A stretch of DNA of 21,416 nt, from positions 1 through 21,416 of the IMG/VR virus record IMGVR_UViG_3300037843_000174. One strand, written 5' to 3'. The translations under genes were made by a program, and so were the position numbers. The stretch's first letter is position 1, and every line of letters begins with the position of its first letter. The notes under the pieces are model-generated. The model was not told where the DNA came from, searched no databases, and saw only the letters and a list, made by a program, of their open reading frames with translations. Positions 7,698-15,097 of the stretch are shown here, piece after piece. The DNA comes from a virus.

Positions 7698-7743
7698 AGG
7701 CCCGCATCCAACCCCTTACCTCATTTTCAGTTTGGAGAAACCC

Positions 7744-9162
7744 ATGAAATTCTTTTCCCTGTTCGCAATCGTGCTTTGCTGCAACGTGGCCGGAAGTCTG
7801 GCCCAGCAGCCGGCCCCCGATCATTCGCTCATCGTCAATGGCCAATGGATGCTCGTCCCGGTCCTTCCGACGCCGCCGCTTGCCGCGCCTTGCGGATGCA
7901 AGACTTCCTCTGACGACAATGCCGACATGGCCGAGGCCGTCGCCCGCGGCTTCGGTTCTCGACTGGCCATCGGGCCATTCAAGGAGGCAACCACTGCCGT
8001 CCGCGCATGGCGCGCAAGTGACGGGAACGACCTAAAGAAGTTGCAGGCACGACTTGATCGGACGCCTCGGTTCACGGAGTGTCAGAAGGCCACAATGGCC
8101 TTGATCGCCCTGGAAATGACCAACTCGTTTTCTCCGGGTACGATCCCGCCCCAGGTAATTCAACTGGCGATTCAACTCCAGGCTGCGGCTTGCTCGGCTC
8201 CTCCTGTTCCGACACTCGCACCGATCGGCAAGATTCCGCCCGTTCCGAAGAAGCACGCTACCGGCCTGATCATCCTTCCCGAGAAGACCCGAAACGCCTT
8301 GCACGTTAGGGACGCCTTGACCCACAAGGCATTCCACTCCAAACACGGCGCGATCACGATTCCAAGTAGCCTTGACCTTCGCTCCGGTTGCCCGGCAATC
8401 GAAGACCAGGACGGCGTGGGGACGTGTCACGACCATTCAGGCGTCGATACGGTCTGTTGCGCCAACATTAAGGACGGAAACTTGACGATTTCGCAACCGC
8501 TATCCGTGCAGTACATCGTGGACCTAGATCCGAACGGTGACGGCACTTGCGACGGCGGTGATGCAACCACGATCTTCCAATGGCTCAAACAAGGCAACGG
8601 TATTCCTACCGTCCAATCCTACGGGCCGGAAGATAATGCTTGCAATCAGGGTTGCCAACTCAGTGGTACGGCGTCGGGATTTACGATCCAAGATTGGGGA
8701 TATGCCGGTACGGTCACTGGCCCTGCCGACGTGCAATCTGTCGAGGAATCGCTTGTGACCTACGGCGTGACGAGCGTGTGCATAGGCTGCCCCGACGACT
8801 TCATGAACTACAGCGGCGGAATCTACGTCGGAGACCTGTCGAGTGGCATCGACCATCAAGTCAGTCTCGTCGGCTACAAGATCGACCCCACGGTTTCCGG
8901 CGGCGGATACTTCATCCTCCGCAACTCATGGGGCACCGGCTGGGGCGAGAAAGGATACGCCCGCGTGGCATTCTCCTGCAATGCGACGACCGAGTCCATG
9001 TGGGCTACGGCCAAGAAGGGACAGACCACGGTGGTTCAACCGTTTTCAAGCCCGACACCTTCGGATAGGGTGTTGAAGCTCTATGAGATGGGTAGGAAGA
9101 ACCCGACCCTCGCAAAGAAGGCACTCAAGGCCGCAGAGGACGTTTTCCAGAACGCTCCTTGA
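7744..9162 (+). CDS. Secreted papain-family (C1A) cysteine protease
   Basis: This 472-aa protein starts at the ATG at 7744 behind TTGGAGAAA. Residues 1-20 form a signal peptide (cleavage after SLA). A region of about 190 residues follows that could be a propeptide. The papain-like domain starts at LDLRSGCPAIEDQDG. The oxyanion Gln222 and nucleophile Cys228 (GTCHDHSG) have the six-residue spacing of papain Q19/C25. His371 (DHQVSLVGY) and Asn394 (RNSWGTGWGEKGY) complete the triad. The Trp usually after the catalytic Cys is His here. C1A proteases cut proteins; in a phage this is unusual. Possible roles are envelope or S-layer degradation, an exported virulence-type factor, or virion processing. 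The target is unknown. Confidence 0.88.
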   Translation: MKFFSLFAIVLCCNVAGSLAQQPAPDHSLIVNGQWMLVPVLPTPPLAAPCGCKTSSDDNADMAEAVARGFGSRLAIGPFKEATTAVRAWRASDGNDLKKLQARLDRTPRFTECQKATMALIALEMTNSFSPGTIPPQVIQLAIQLQAAACSAPPVPTLAPIGKIPPVPKKHATGLIILPEKTRNALHVRDALTHKAFHSKHGAITIPSSLDLRSGCPAIEDQDGVGTCHDHSGVDTVCCANIKDGNLTISQPLSVQYIVDLDPNGDGTCDGGDATTIFQWLKQGNGIPTVQSYGPEDNACNQGCQLSGTASGFTIQDWGYAGTVTGPADVQSVEESLVTYGVTSVCIGCPDDFMNYSGGIYVGDLSSGIDHQVSLVGYKIDPTVSGGGYFILRNSWGTGWGEKGYARVAFSCNATTESMWATAKKGQTTVVQPFSSPTPSDRVLKLYEMGRKNPTLAKKALKAAEDVFQNAP

Positions 9163-9228
9163 TAATTCTAAAGCCCACGGCAAGGGACACAAGGAAGTGG
9201 CCCGCCTGTGGCTTGAAGGAGAATAACA

Positions 9229-9783
9229 TTGCGATTCTTCCAAGCACTTCTTGAAGGTTGCGTTGAAACCGACACACTGTCGGACATCGACAACCCATCC
9301 CACTGGCTAGTCGTTTATGTGTGCCCAGGTGTATGGCTCTACTTTGAACTTCTTGGGCCTTGGACTGATTCTCTAGGCCGCATCGTAGCGGCCATAACTC
9401 AATCATCGACCTACCACGTCGCCATAGCCATTGATCCAGAGACCGCCCCGGCTTCGATGCTGGCCTACCTACAAGCCCGCGTAGGCTGGCCTTACGACCT
9501 TGAGGGGGCACTTTCCGCTTGGAAGAACAGCGGCTACCATACGCCGCACCATGAGTTCTGTTCAGGATGGGCATACGAGGACTTGCAGGTTATTCCGACA
9601 TTGCCGACCATCGACCCTTACCCGAACCCTGGCAAGCTATTCAGCCAAGTCACCGGGAAGCCGGTGTTGCTTGCCACGCCGGTTGAAGTCACGCAAGCGG
9701 ACCTAGACTGGCTTGACAGCCTTCCTACCGAACGATTGGCTACGGGAACGAAACAGGAAGTGCAGGGGGTGCTCCAGTCATGA
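9229..9783 (+). CDS. Permuted NlpC/P60-like (YiiX-type) hydrolase, possible lysin
   Basis: The 184-aa product starts at a TTG at 9229, chosen because AAGGAG lies about 7 bases upstream; no better ATG exists near the N-terminus. It contains YHVAIAID with His63, then ARVGWPYDLEGAL, then HHEFCSGWAYEDL with Cys111. His before Cys is the order of permuted papain-fold NlpC/P60 hydrolases. Members cleave peptidoglycan stem peptides or other amide or thioester bonds. It has no signal peptide. The genes after it encode small membrane proteins, so an endolysin role in a lysis cassette is reasonable, but a virion-associated hydrolase is also possible. Confidence 0.72.
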   Translation: MRFFQALLEGCVETDTLSDIDNPSHWLVVYVCPGVWLYFELLGPWTDSLGRIVAAITQSSTYHVAIAIDPETAPASMLAYLQARVGWPYDLEGALSAWKNSGYHTPHHEFCSGWAYEDLQVIPTLPTIDPYPNPGKLFSQVTGKPVLLATPVEVTQADLDWLDSLPTERLATGTKQEVQGVLQS

Positions 9784-9959
9784 AAACATCCATCGTAACC
9801 CTGATCGACAAGGCCCGCGACGATTTCATATCCGGGATTCTGGCGGGGTACTTCAATCCGGGATCGCAACAAGCTGGCGATCCGGCGAAGTGCCTTGAGT
9901 TGATCGCGCGGGTCGACGGGCTTCACGCGGACCTGCAAAAGGCAGCGGAGGGAAAATGA
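9780..9959 (+). CDS. Small hypothetical protein (59 aa)
   Basis: The ATG at 9780 overlaps the stop of the hydrolase (ATGA), and its TGA at 9957-9959 overlaps the ATG of the next gene, so it fills the interval exactly. The product has Lys/Asp-rich helical ends and a central segment ISGILAGYFNPG; the C-terminal half looks helical (CLELIARVDGLHADLQKAAEG). There is no transmembrane segment. Double overlap with neighbours is the main evidence that it is real. Its place suggests a part in lysis or a structural accessory role, but nothing proves it. Confidence 0.6.
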   Translation: MKTSIVTLIDKARDDFISGILAGYFNPGSQQAGDPAKCLELIARVDGLHADLQKAAEGK

Positions 9960-10156
9960 GCAGTAACCTTTTGCCGTGCGTCATCTGTGGCGGCCTGATT
10001 ACCATAGCATTATCTTGTGTTGCTTCTGCGGCGTATCTCGGATCAAACGCGATTACGGCTACAACTGTGACGACGTTACTTATCATCGCAAGCAATGTTG
10101 TCAGCGGACTCTTGGGATACGTCACGTCAGCAGTTACTCCAAAGGAACCGAAGTAA
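9956..10156 (+). CDS. Small membrane protein, holin candidate
   Basis: This 66-aa protein starts at the ATG at 9956, overlapping the previous stop; GGAGGG lies upstream. Two hydrophobic segments, about residues 5-27 and 32-58, joined by a short turn and ended by a Lys-containing tail, fit a two-transmembrane (class II type) holin. Holins form membrane lesions that release endolysin. The hydrolase gene two positions upstream supports this. Sequence similarity to a named holin family is not visible to me. Its tail codons contain AAGGAACCGAAG, a Shine-Dalgarno-bearing junction for the next gene (TAATG). Confidence 0.6.
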   Translation: MSSNLLPCVICGGLITIALSCVASAAYLGSNAITATTVTTLLIIASNVVSGLLGYVTSAVTPKEPK

Positions 10157-10158
10157 TG
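10142..10158 (+). repeat. Gene junction repeat, copy 2 (AAGGAACCGAAG then TAATG)
   Basis: The same 12-mer ends the two-transmembrane protein gene (tail PKEPK) and precedes the single-pass membrane protein start. The stop and start share one base. Confidence 0.6.
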
Positions 10159-10302
10159 AGCAGCGCGATCGTCCTAATCGGCGTTGTGGCTATGATCGTA
10201 GCAGTAGACGCGACGATTTTGGCTTGCCATCTCCAGGCTCTGGGCGTATCATTCACGCCGTCTGGATCGAAGAATCAGCAACAAAAGGAACCGAAGCCAT
10301 AG
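10156..10302 (+). CDS. Small single-pass membrane protein
   Basis: This 48-aa protein starts at the ATG at 10156, sharing one base with the previous stop codon (TAATG). Residues 3-25 form one hydrophobic segment; the C-terminus is polar and ends KEPKP. One N-terminal membrane helix and a small size would fit an accessory lysis protein (holin partner or spanin-like), but this is inference from position. The bases of the last codons again form AAGGAACCGAAG. Confidence 0.55.
   Translation: MSSAIVLIGVVAMIVAVDATILACHLQALGVSFTPSGSKNQQQKEPKP
10285..10302 (+). repeat. Gene junction repeat, copy 3 (AAGGAACCGAAG then CCATAG)
   Basis: The same 12-mer ends the single-pass membrane protein gene (tail KEPKP). 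Where copy 1 has ATG this copy has ATA, in the frame of the small terminase, which is the basis for the AUA-start proposal. Confidence 0.6.
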
Positions 10303-10985
10303 AAACAGCCACTCCGAAAACCAAACGTCGCAAACGGCCAGTCAACGGCCTTTCGACCGAACTCATGGACGCCATGCTCCGTGAGTATACGGAGTGGCAG
10401 TCCCGCGTCCAAGCCGAAGACCCGAATCTACCGGCAACTCTATCAGCGGACGACCTCTACTTCCTTGAATCAGGCCGGATGCCGGTAGACCAGGTTCAAT
10501 CTCTCCGCAAGCGAATCTTTGCCGATCTCGTCAGTCGGGGGTTTTCGGAAGCGGACGTGTGCCAGCGGCTTGTCTTGTCGCATAAGAGCTATTGCAAACT
10601 TGCACTTCGCAGCTTCGGCGTAGACGATCCGAAGCTCGTTCGGGCGCAATGCTCCGCAAGGAACCTTGAAAGGCAAGGGAAGATCAAGGACGAAATCAAT
10701 CGAATGGACGAAATGAGGCAGCAGCGCATAGGGGGAGACCGTAGCTTCACGACTGCCGAACGGGATTCCTACTTCAAACTCATCAAACTCGCCAACGACC
10801 TCGACGAATCGTACCGCAAGTTGCACGCCGCCGATGCACCGGAACAAGTTGAAGTCAAAGAGATCAAACAGTACGACATCACCTTGAACGTCCGGGGCAC
10901 GCGAGAGGAGCTATCCGACATCCTGGAAGGCCAAGTGATCGACGTGCCAGCCCTGCCACCACCGGAGGTTTCCGATGGTAGCTGA
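10299..10985 (+). CDS. Probable terminase small subunit; start codon uncertain (possible AUA)
   Basis: The frame ends at 10985, overlapping the large terminase start, and encodes a basic N-terminus (KTKRRKRP), an HTH-like segment (GFSEADVCQRLVLSHKSYCKLAL) and a Lys/Glu-rich helical region, as in DNA-recognising small terminases. Position directly before terL supports this. The start is unclear. The frame is open back to 10095, but that overlaps two membrane protein genes. At 10299 an ATA lies exactly where the same junction sequence at 5443-5459 has ATG, behind AAGGAACCGAAG. ATG at 10365 has no Shine-Dalgarno and would drop the basic tail; TTG at 10224 is another option. From 10299 the protein is 228 aa. 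Confidence 0.68.
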   Translation: METATPKTKRRKRPVNGLSTELMDAMLREYTEWQSRVQAEDPNLPATLSADDLYFLESGRMPVDQVQSLRKRIFADLVSRGFSEADVCQRLVLSHKSYCKLALRSFGVDDPKLVRAQCSARNLERQGKIKDEINRMDEMRQQRIGGDRSFTTAERDSYFKLIKLANDLDESYRKLHAADAPEQVEVKEIKQYDITLNVRGTREELSDILEGQVIDVPALPPPEVSDGS

Positions 10986-12306
10986 AAGGAAATCAGTCGA
11001 GACTTATCCAAAGCAGAAGGCATTCTGCTTGGCAGATTACTTCTCCGTGGCAATGACAGGCGGCGTGGGTAGCGGAAAAAGTCGTAGTGGCGCGATTCGG
11101 TTGCTAACTCGGTCCAAGCCGCATTGTCACTACATGGTTGTGGCCCCGACATACAAGATGATGGATAAGTCTACGTTCTCGATCTTCCAGGAATACGCGG
11201 AACAATTCGGCCTATGGAGACGCGGCTGCTACAACGAAACGAAGAAGACCGCACAACTCGCCAATGGGGCAACCTACTATTTCTGTTCAGCGGAAGACCC
11301 TGATGGATTGCGGGGACCGAGCCTCAGTGAACTATGGGGCGATGAAATGCAGGGAACCAAGGAGGAAGCCTACACGATATTGAAGGGGCGACTCCGCGAA
11401 GGCGGCAAGCGTGGCAAGAGCCAATGGACGTTTACCCCAGGCAGCCCCGACCACTGGACGAGCAAGCACTTCATTAAGAATTGCACGATTGAGGCATACG
11501 AGCAGATAAATACTAAATTCGGCCCGGCCAGGATCAAGTGCCTGAAAAACCCGGAAGGCGACAGCGTTTTCTTCCGGGCGTCCCTCAAAGAGAATACATT
11601 CATAGAGCCGTCATTCTACGCCTCGCTTCTACGCGACTACGCTGCTTCACCCATGCGTATCCTACGCGAGCTTGAAGGCGAGTGCGTCTACATGGAAGGG
11701 GCCGAGTGGCAGGCGGAATACTTCGATAACCTCTGGTTCAAAGAATGGCCGCCAATGGCACAGGGAGGAATCCGCGTCGTGTCGCTCGATTCGTCGCTTG
11801 GCAAGGAAGGCAAGGGCGACGACTACGCGGCCTACGTCAAGTGCCTATGGCAGAACGGGATCATGTACCTTGACGCCGATATGAGGAAGCGAGAGGACTC
11901 ATCCAAGATATGCCACAACGGCGTGGAAATTTACCGCGACTTCAACCCGCATTACTTCGTGGTTGAGGAAGAAATGGGGATGAATCTGCTCATCGCGGAA
12001 ATGCACAAGATTGCCGACGAACAGAAAGTAGTAATGGCTATCACGCCAATGGGGACGGACAAGATTCCAAAGGAGCAACGGATTCGCCGGTTGACGCCGT
12101 ATGTTTCTCGCAGGCAGTTTCGCTTCAAGGCCAATTCGCCGGGGGCGAAATTGCTAGTCGAGCAGATGATGGCTTTCCCACTTGCTGAAAATGACGATGG
12201 GGTAGACTCCCTGGAATACGCGGTTCGCTGTCTTGTTCTCGCAACCACGGGACAGATTTTGCGTCCACGACTGATAGCCTACAATATGATGCAGCAAGCG
12301 GTATAA
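10975..12306 (+). CDS. terL: Terminase large subunit
   Basis: This 443-aa protein starts at the ATG at 10975, overlapping the small terminase by 11 bases, with GGAGG upstream. The ATPase domain has Walker A GGVGSGKS at residues 29-36 and a Walker B-like WGDEMQ near residue 122. The C-terminal RNase H-like nuclease shows its acidic residues in VVSLDSS, in FVVEEEMG and in DDGVDSLEY near the end. TerL docks on the portal, pumps phage DNA into the prohead and cuts the concatemer. The length is at the short end of the family. The last codons overlap a TATAAT that precedes the first CRISPR-like repeat. Confidence 0.92.
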   Translation: MVAERKSVETYPKQKAFCLADYFSVAMTGGVGSGKSRSGAIRLLTRSKPHCHYMVVAPTYKMMDKSTFSIFQEYAEQFGLWRRGCYNETKKTAQLANGATYYFCSAEDPDGLRGPSLSELWGDEMQGTKEEAYTILKGRLREGGKRGKSQWTFTPGSPDHWTSKHFIKNCTIEAYEQINTKFGPARIKCLKNPEGDSVFFRASLKENTFIEPSFYASLLRDYAASPMRILRELEGECVYMEGAEWQAEYFDNLWFKEWPPMAQGGIRVVSLDSSLGKEGKGDDYAAYVKCLWQNGIMYLDADMRKREDSSKICHNGVEIYRDFNPHYFVVEEEMGMNLLIAEMHKIADEQKVVMAITPMGTDKIPKEQRIRRLTPYVSRRQFRFKANSPGAKLLVEQMMAFPLAENDDGVDSLEYAVRCLVLATTGQILRPRLIAYNMMQQAV

Positions 12307-12307
12307 T
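12302..12307 (+). promoter_or_regulatory. Perfect -10 hexamer ahead of the first CRISPR-like repeat
   Basis: TATAAT spans the terL stop codon. Six to seven bases downstream is the expected start site, near 12314, which is the first base of the solitary repeat. I see no convincing -35 hexamer at 16-18 bases upstream and no extended -10 TG. This is therefore only a candidate promoter for a repeat-initiated RNA. Confidence 0.4.
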
Positions 12308-12313
12308 TGCACA

Positions 12314-12345
12314 GTCGCCCGCCGCGTGCGGGCGTGGATTGAAAC
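12314..12345 (+). repeat. Solitary type I-C CRISPR-like repeat unit, copy 1
   Basis: The 32-base unit is GT, then the arm CGCCCGC, loop CGCGT, arm GCGGGCG, then the 11-base tail TGGATTGAAAC. The arms form a perfect 7-bp stem. Size, hairpin and tail match type I-C CRISPR repeats, whose RNAs are cut by Cas5d at the 3' base of the stem to leave an 11-nt 5' handle. No second repeat follows at array spacing, and there are no cas genes. It lies between terL and the portal gene, 46 bases before the portal ATG, on the same strand. I read it as a phage-borne solitary repeat. It is not a terminator because no U-tract follows. Confidence 0.9.
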
Positions 12346-12391
12346 CACCACGGGCAACGGCCTACGCAGCAATGGGACAGGCGGTGTAACT

Positions 12392-14686
12392 ATGAACATC
12401 CTATCTCGCATTACGGAAGTCTTTCGCGGAAAGCCGGAACGACCGGCCCCGCCGCCGGTATCCTTCGTCACACCGGAAGTATTCCGGGACATTAACCGTT
12501 TGAAGCAGGAATGCACCTGGCTTTCCCGCCTCTTGGAAGACGACATCACCGGCGAAATAGGCTTCACCAACGGGCTTGATGGTACGGACTTCTGGGGCCA
12601 GCAATCGCAAGTAGGCGACTTCCGCGACGGGAGCTACCGATTCGCTTACGATATGTGCATGTTCCGACCGTGCTACGGGGCCGCGTTCTACATCAATGAG
12701 GTTCAGCACCGTCGCATCAGGGCCAAGTCTAGGGCTTTCTGTTCGATCAATCCCTACTCGCACGGAATCCTTCATTCGCTGAAAACGCACGTCATCGGCA
12801 AGGGCCACAACTGGACGGCCGGGTGGCGGAATCCAAACTCCAAGGGTCCAGAGGATATGCTGACGCGAGTGCAAGCGGACCTGGACGAGTTCTACGCCGC
12901 CGGCTACCGCGAACACCAGAAAGAATCCATCGAACGCCGCAGCCGCGACGGTGAATTCTTCCGCCGCTTCAAGGTTCAAGGGGGACGCTTGCGGGTGTCT
13001 TTCGTTGAACCGCTGAACGTCTGGACGCCGCCGGGATCATCGGAGACTACCAACTGCTACTTCGGTATCCAATTCGACGGCGACGATTACGAGAACCCAC
13101 AAGGCTACTACATTCGCCGCACGAACTATCTCGGTGCACAGACGAAAGCACTCGAAGGATGGCAGCGGATGGTCTCTGCCGACGAAATCCAGCACGTCAA
13201 AAACAACGTCGATAAGGGGACACCACGCGGAATCCCGGACACCTACTGGACACAGGCCCGGCTAGAGCAATCCTTGAAGACCTTGAAGGCATCGGGCAAC
13301 CTCGTCCAATTCAGGAACAAGGTCGGCTTGATCCGGCAGCATGTTGACGCGCTAGCCGGAAGCATCCAGCCGCTTCTGTCGCAGAATGCCGTCACGACGA
13401 TCCACACGCCGACAGGACGGCAGGATACGCTTTGGGATTTGCCAGACGCAGCAGTTGTCGATGCCTCGAATCAGACGCAGTACACCTTCCCGTCTCAGAA
13501 TCTTGAGATCAAGGAAACCATAGCGGCGATCCAGGCCGAGCTTCAATCCGTCGCTACGTCGATGGGTTTGGCCGATTACATGGTGTCAGGTACATTAGGG
13601 GCAGGTGCTTCCTACAGTGCGAGCATGGTAGCAGAAGGGCCGGTAGTCAAGACATTTGAGGATCATCAGTACGATACCATCGACGCCGATACTTTGGTCG
13701 TTGCAAAGATCATCGACGTAGGCATTGAGTACGGCCGCTACCCGGAGGAAGCACGCGAACTAGTCCGCGTGGAAATGAGGGGACCGCCACTTGGACGACT
13801 TGGAATCCAGGCCGCCCAGGAGATGCAGATCGAAAGCCAATGCGGCATAACGTCCAAGCGTACATGGCGAATGCTTATAGGCCGTGACGACGAAACCGAG
13901 ACGGCGAATCTTGCCGCTGAGAAGGAAGCTGAAGCAAAGACGGAAGCCGAGCTTGCGAAGAAGTACCCGCAGCCTATGCCGACGCCGGGAGTGAACGGCA
14001 ACGGCAAGCCTGGCACAAACGGCCAGCAGAATGGAACCGGACCCAGGAACCGCATGACGCCAAATGCGCGGCCGTTCTCTGCCGATCAAGAGGGACGGCA
14101 GATGCAGCGGGCCAGCGGGGCCACAGTCGAGGAAGCGTTCGACACGTGGTTCCAATCGCGGTTACAAGAGAGTAGTCACGACCCGGCAGGGCACGACAAG
14201 CCTACCGAATCAGAATTAGCAATGGCGACGGTTTGGATTACCGACGATTTCCTTGCGAAAATCAAGTCCGAAATTCTTTCCCTGCCACGAATGAAAGAGC
14301 CTATCGACCCGGCAACGGCAGGGGAGTACGAACCTGGCGTAAAAGGCTTACGGCTTGGCGTCGTCGATAACCAGACTGTATGGGCGGTTGACATGCGGGA
14401 GATGTCTGTCCGCCACGATTCCGCCGACACGATTGTAGCGGGCAACTCGGAACGCTGGCCTTTCTTGCCACCTGAGATCATCTTCGTGGATTGGTCCTTT
14501 GTCGCCTATGATCGTAATTGCGACCTATTGCACGAATGCTGCGAGTTTGTTATGATGCGGGATGGGAAGTTCAGCTACAGCCTCGCTCATAAACTATCCA
14601 ACTACTTTGAACGCGAGTGGCTTTTTGTCTTGCGGCCTGAATTGAAAGTCTTGGCTGAAGCAGTAGCGGCTACGGAAACAGAATGA
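12392..14686 (+). CDS. Portal protein with C-terminal HExxE-type extension
   Basis: This 764-aa protein is read from the ATG at 12392; the frame is open back to a GTG inside the CRISPR-like repeat, but that start has no support. It follows terL and contains portal-like segments in residues 1-540 (for example RRSRDGEFFRRF, VKNNVDKGTPRGIPDTYW, and GLADYMVSGTLGAGASYS), so it is probably a lambda-type portal, the dodecameric DNA gate. A low-complexity linker rich in Pro, Gly and Asn (about residues 530-560) leads to an added domain of about 150 aa. That domain ends with LLHECCEFVMM (His714, Glu715, Glu718) and SLAHKLSNYFERE, a putative metal-site pattern that I have seen as separate small phage proteins. 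The function of the extension is unknown. Confidence 0.85.
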   Translation: MNILSRITEVFRGKPERPAPPPVSFVTPEVFRDINRLKQECTWLSRLLEDDITGEIGFTNGLDGTDFWGQQSQVGDFRDGSYRFAYDMCMFRPCYGAAFYINEVQHRRIRAKSRAFCSINPYSHGILHSLKTHVIGKGHNWTAGWRNPNSKGPEDMLTRVQADLDEFYAAGYREHQKESIERRSRDGEFFRRFKVQGGRLRVSFVEPLNVWTPPGSSETTNCYFGIQFDGDDYENPQGYYIRRTNYLGAQTKALEGWQRMVSADEIQHVKNNVDKGTPRGIPDTYWTQARLEQSLKTLKASGNLVQFRNKVGLIRQHVDALAGSIQPLLSQNAVTTIHTPTGRQDTLWDLPDAAVVDASNQTQYTFPSQNLEIKETIAAIQAELQSVATSMGLADYMVSGTLGAGASYSASMVAEGPVVKTFEDHQYDTIDADTLVVAKIIDVGIEYGRYPEEARELVRVEMRGPPLGRLGIQAAQEMQIESQCGITSKRTWRMLIGRDDETETANLAAEKEAEAKTEAELAKKYPQPMPTPGVNGNGKPGTNGQQNGTGPRNRMTPNARPFSADQEGRQMQRASGATVEEAFDTWFQSRLQESSHDPAGHDKPTESELAMATVWITDDFLAKIKSEILSLPRMKEPIDPATAGEYEPGVKGLRLGVVDNQTVWAVDMREMSVRHDSADTIVAGNSERWPFLPPEIIFVDWSFVAYDRNCDLLHECCEFVMMRDGKFSYSLAHKLSNYFEREWLFVLRPELKVLAEAVAATETE

Positions 14687-14856
14687 CACGCACTATTCAG
14701 ACTTCTGGGATATACCGGATTCGTAACACGGTAAACAACCGTGCGTACTACGGAAGTTCCGTGAACATGCACCAGCGATGGCTGCGGCACCGAACCGACT
14801 TAATTCCGCTTGGCCGCCGTGCCTTCCTTGAACGCCGTGGAGTGCTTCACGCATGA
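14683..14856 (+). CDS. Mini GIY-YIG-like protein (57 aa)
   Basis: The ATG at 14683 overlaps the portal stop (ATGA), and the TGA overlaps the next ATG. Residues 8-33 follow the start of a GIY-YIG nuclease domain: SGIYRIRNTVNNRAYYGSS then QRWLRH, that is GIY, YYG in place of YIG, and the catalytic-type Arg. The domain normally continues for about 50 more residues to a metal-binding Glu; here it ends after GVLHA. It is therefore either a degenerate remnant of a homing nuclease or a miniature derivative. It is unlikely to cut DNA by itself. Confidence 0.65.
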   Translation: MTRTIQTSGIYRIRNTVNNRAYYGSSVNMHQRWLRHRTDLIPLGRRAFLERRGVLHA

Positions 14857-15080
14857 CCATCCAGCCCGGCAGTCTCTACCAAGTTTCGATATCTGACCGT
14901 GGAAGCGGAACGGTCAAGGCTGTTCGCACGACCGGCGACGGCATGGTATGCAGCATCATCGTGCATGGGAGGTTCAAGAACCGCGTGCCGAACAGTCAGG
15001 TCAGGATCGACGGCGACCATTTATGTTTCCGCCCAGAAGGCAAGGGAGTTACCGTGAAACCCTTGAAATTGGAACCTTAA
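14853..15080 (+). CDS. Small hypothetical beta-rich protein
   Basis: This 75-aa protein starts at the ATG at 14853, overlapping the previous stop (ATGA). Alternating polar and hydrophobic residues (SLYQVSISDRGSGTVKAV, then MVCSIIVHGRF) suggest a small beta-barrel. It ends with a Lys/Pro-rich tail. It has no motif that I recognise. Its position between portal and head genes suggests a virion assembly or accessory role, but this is only inference. Confidence 0.6.
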   Translation: MTIQPGSLYQVSISDRGSGTVKAVRTTGDGMVCSIIVHGRFKNRVPNSQVRIDGDHLCFRPEGKGVTVKPLKLEP

Positions 15081-15097
15081 CACGAAAGGAAAGTGAA

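Noticed and set aside
9163-9228. Imperfect hairpin (AAGCCCAC with GTGGCTT) after the protease gene as a terminator
   Set aside because: The stem is interrupted, the loop is long and no U-run follows; the segment mainly supplies the ribosome-binding site of the hydrolase.
12314-12345. Hairpin read as a rho-independent terminator after terL
   Set aside because: The stem is followed by TGGATTGAAAC, with no U-tract, and the tail is conserved in copy 2, which a terminator would not need.
12326-12391. 5' extension of the portal to the GTG inside the repeat
   Set aside because: No Shine-Dalgarno, the extension has no protein-like conservation, and the ATG at 12392 fits phage portal N-termini.
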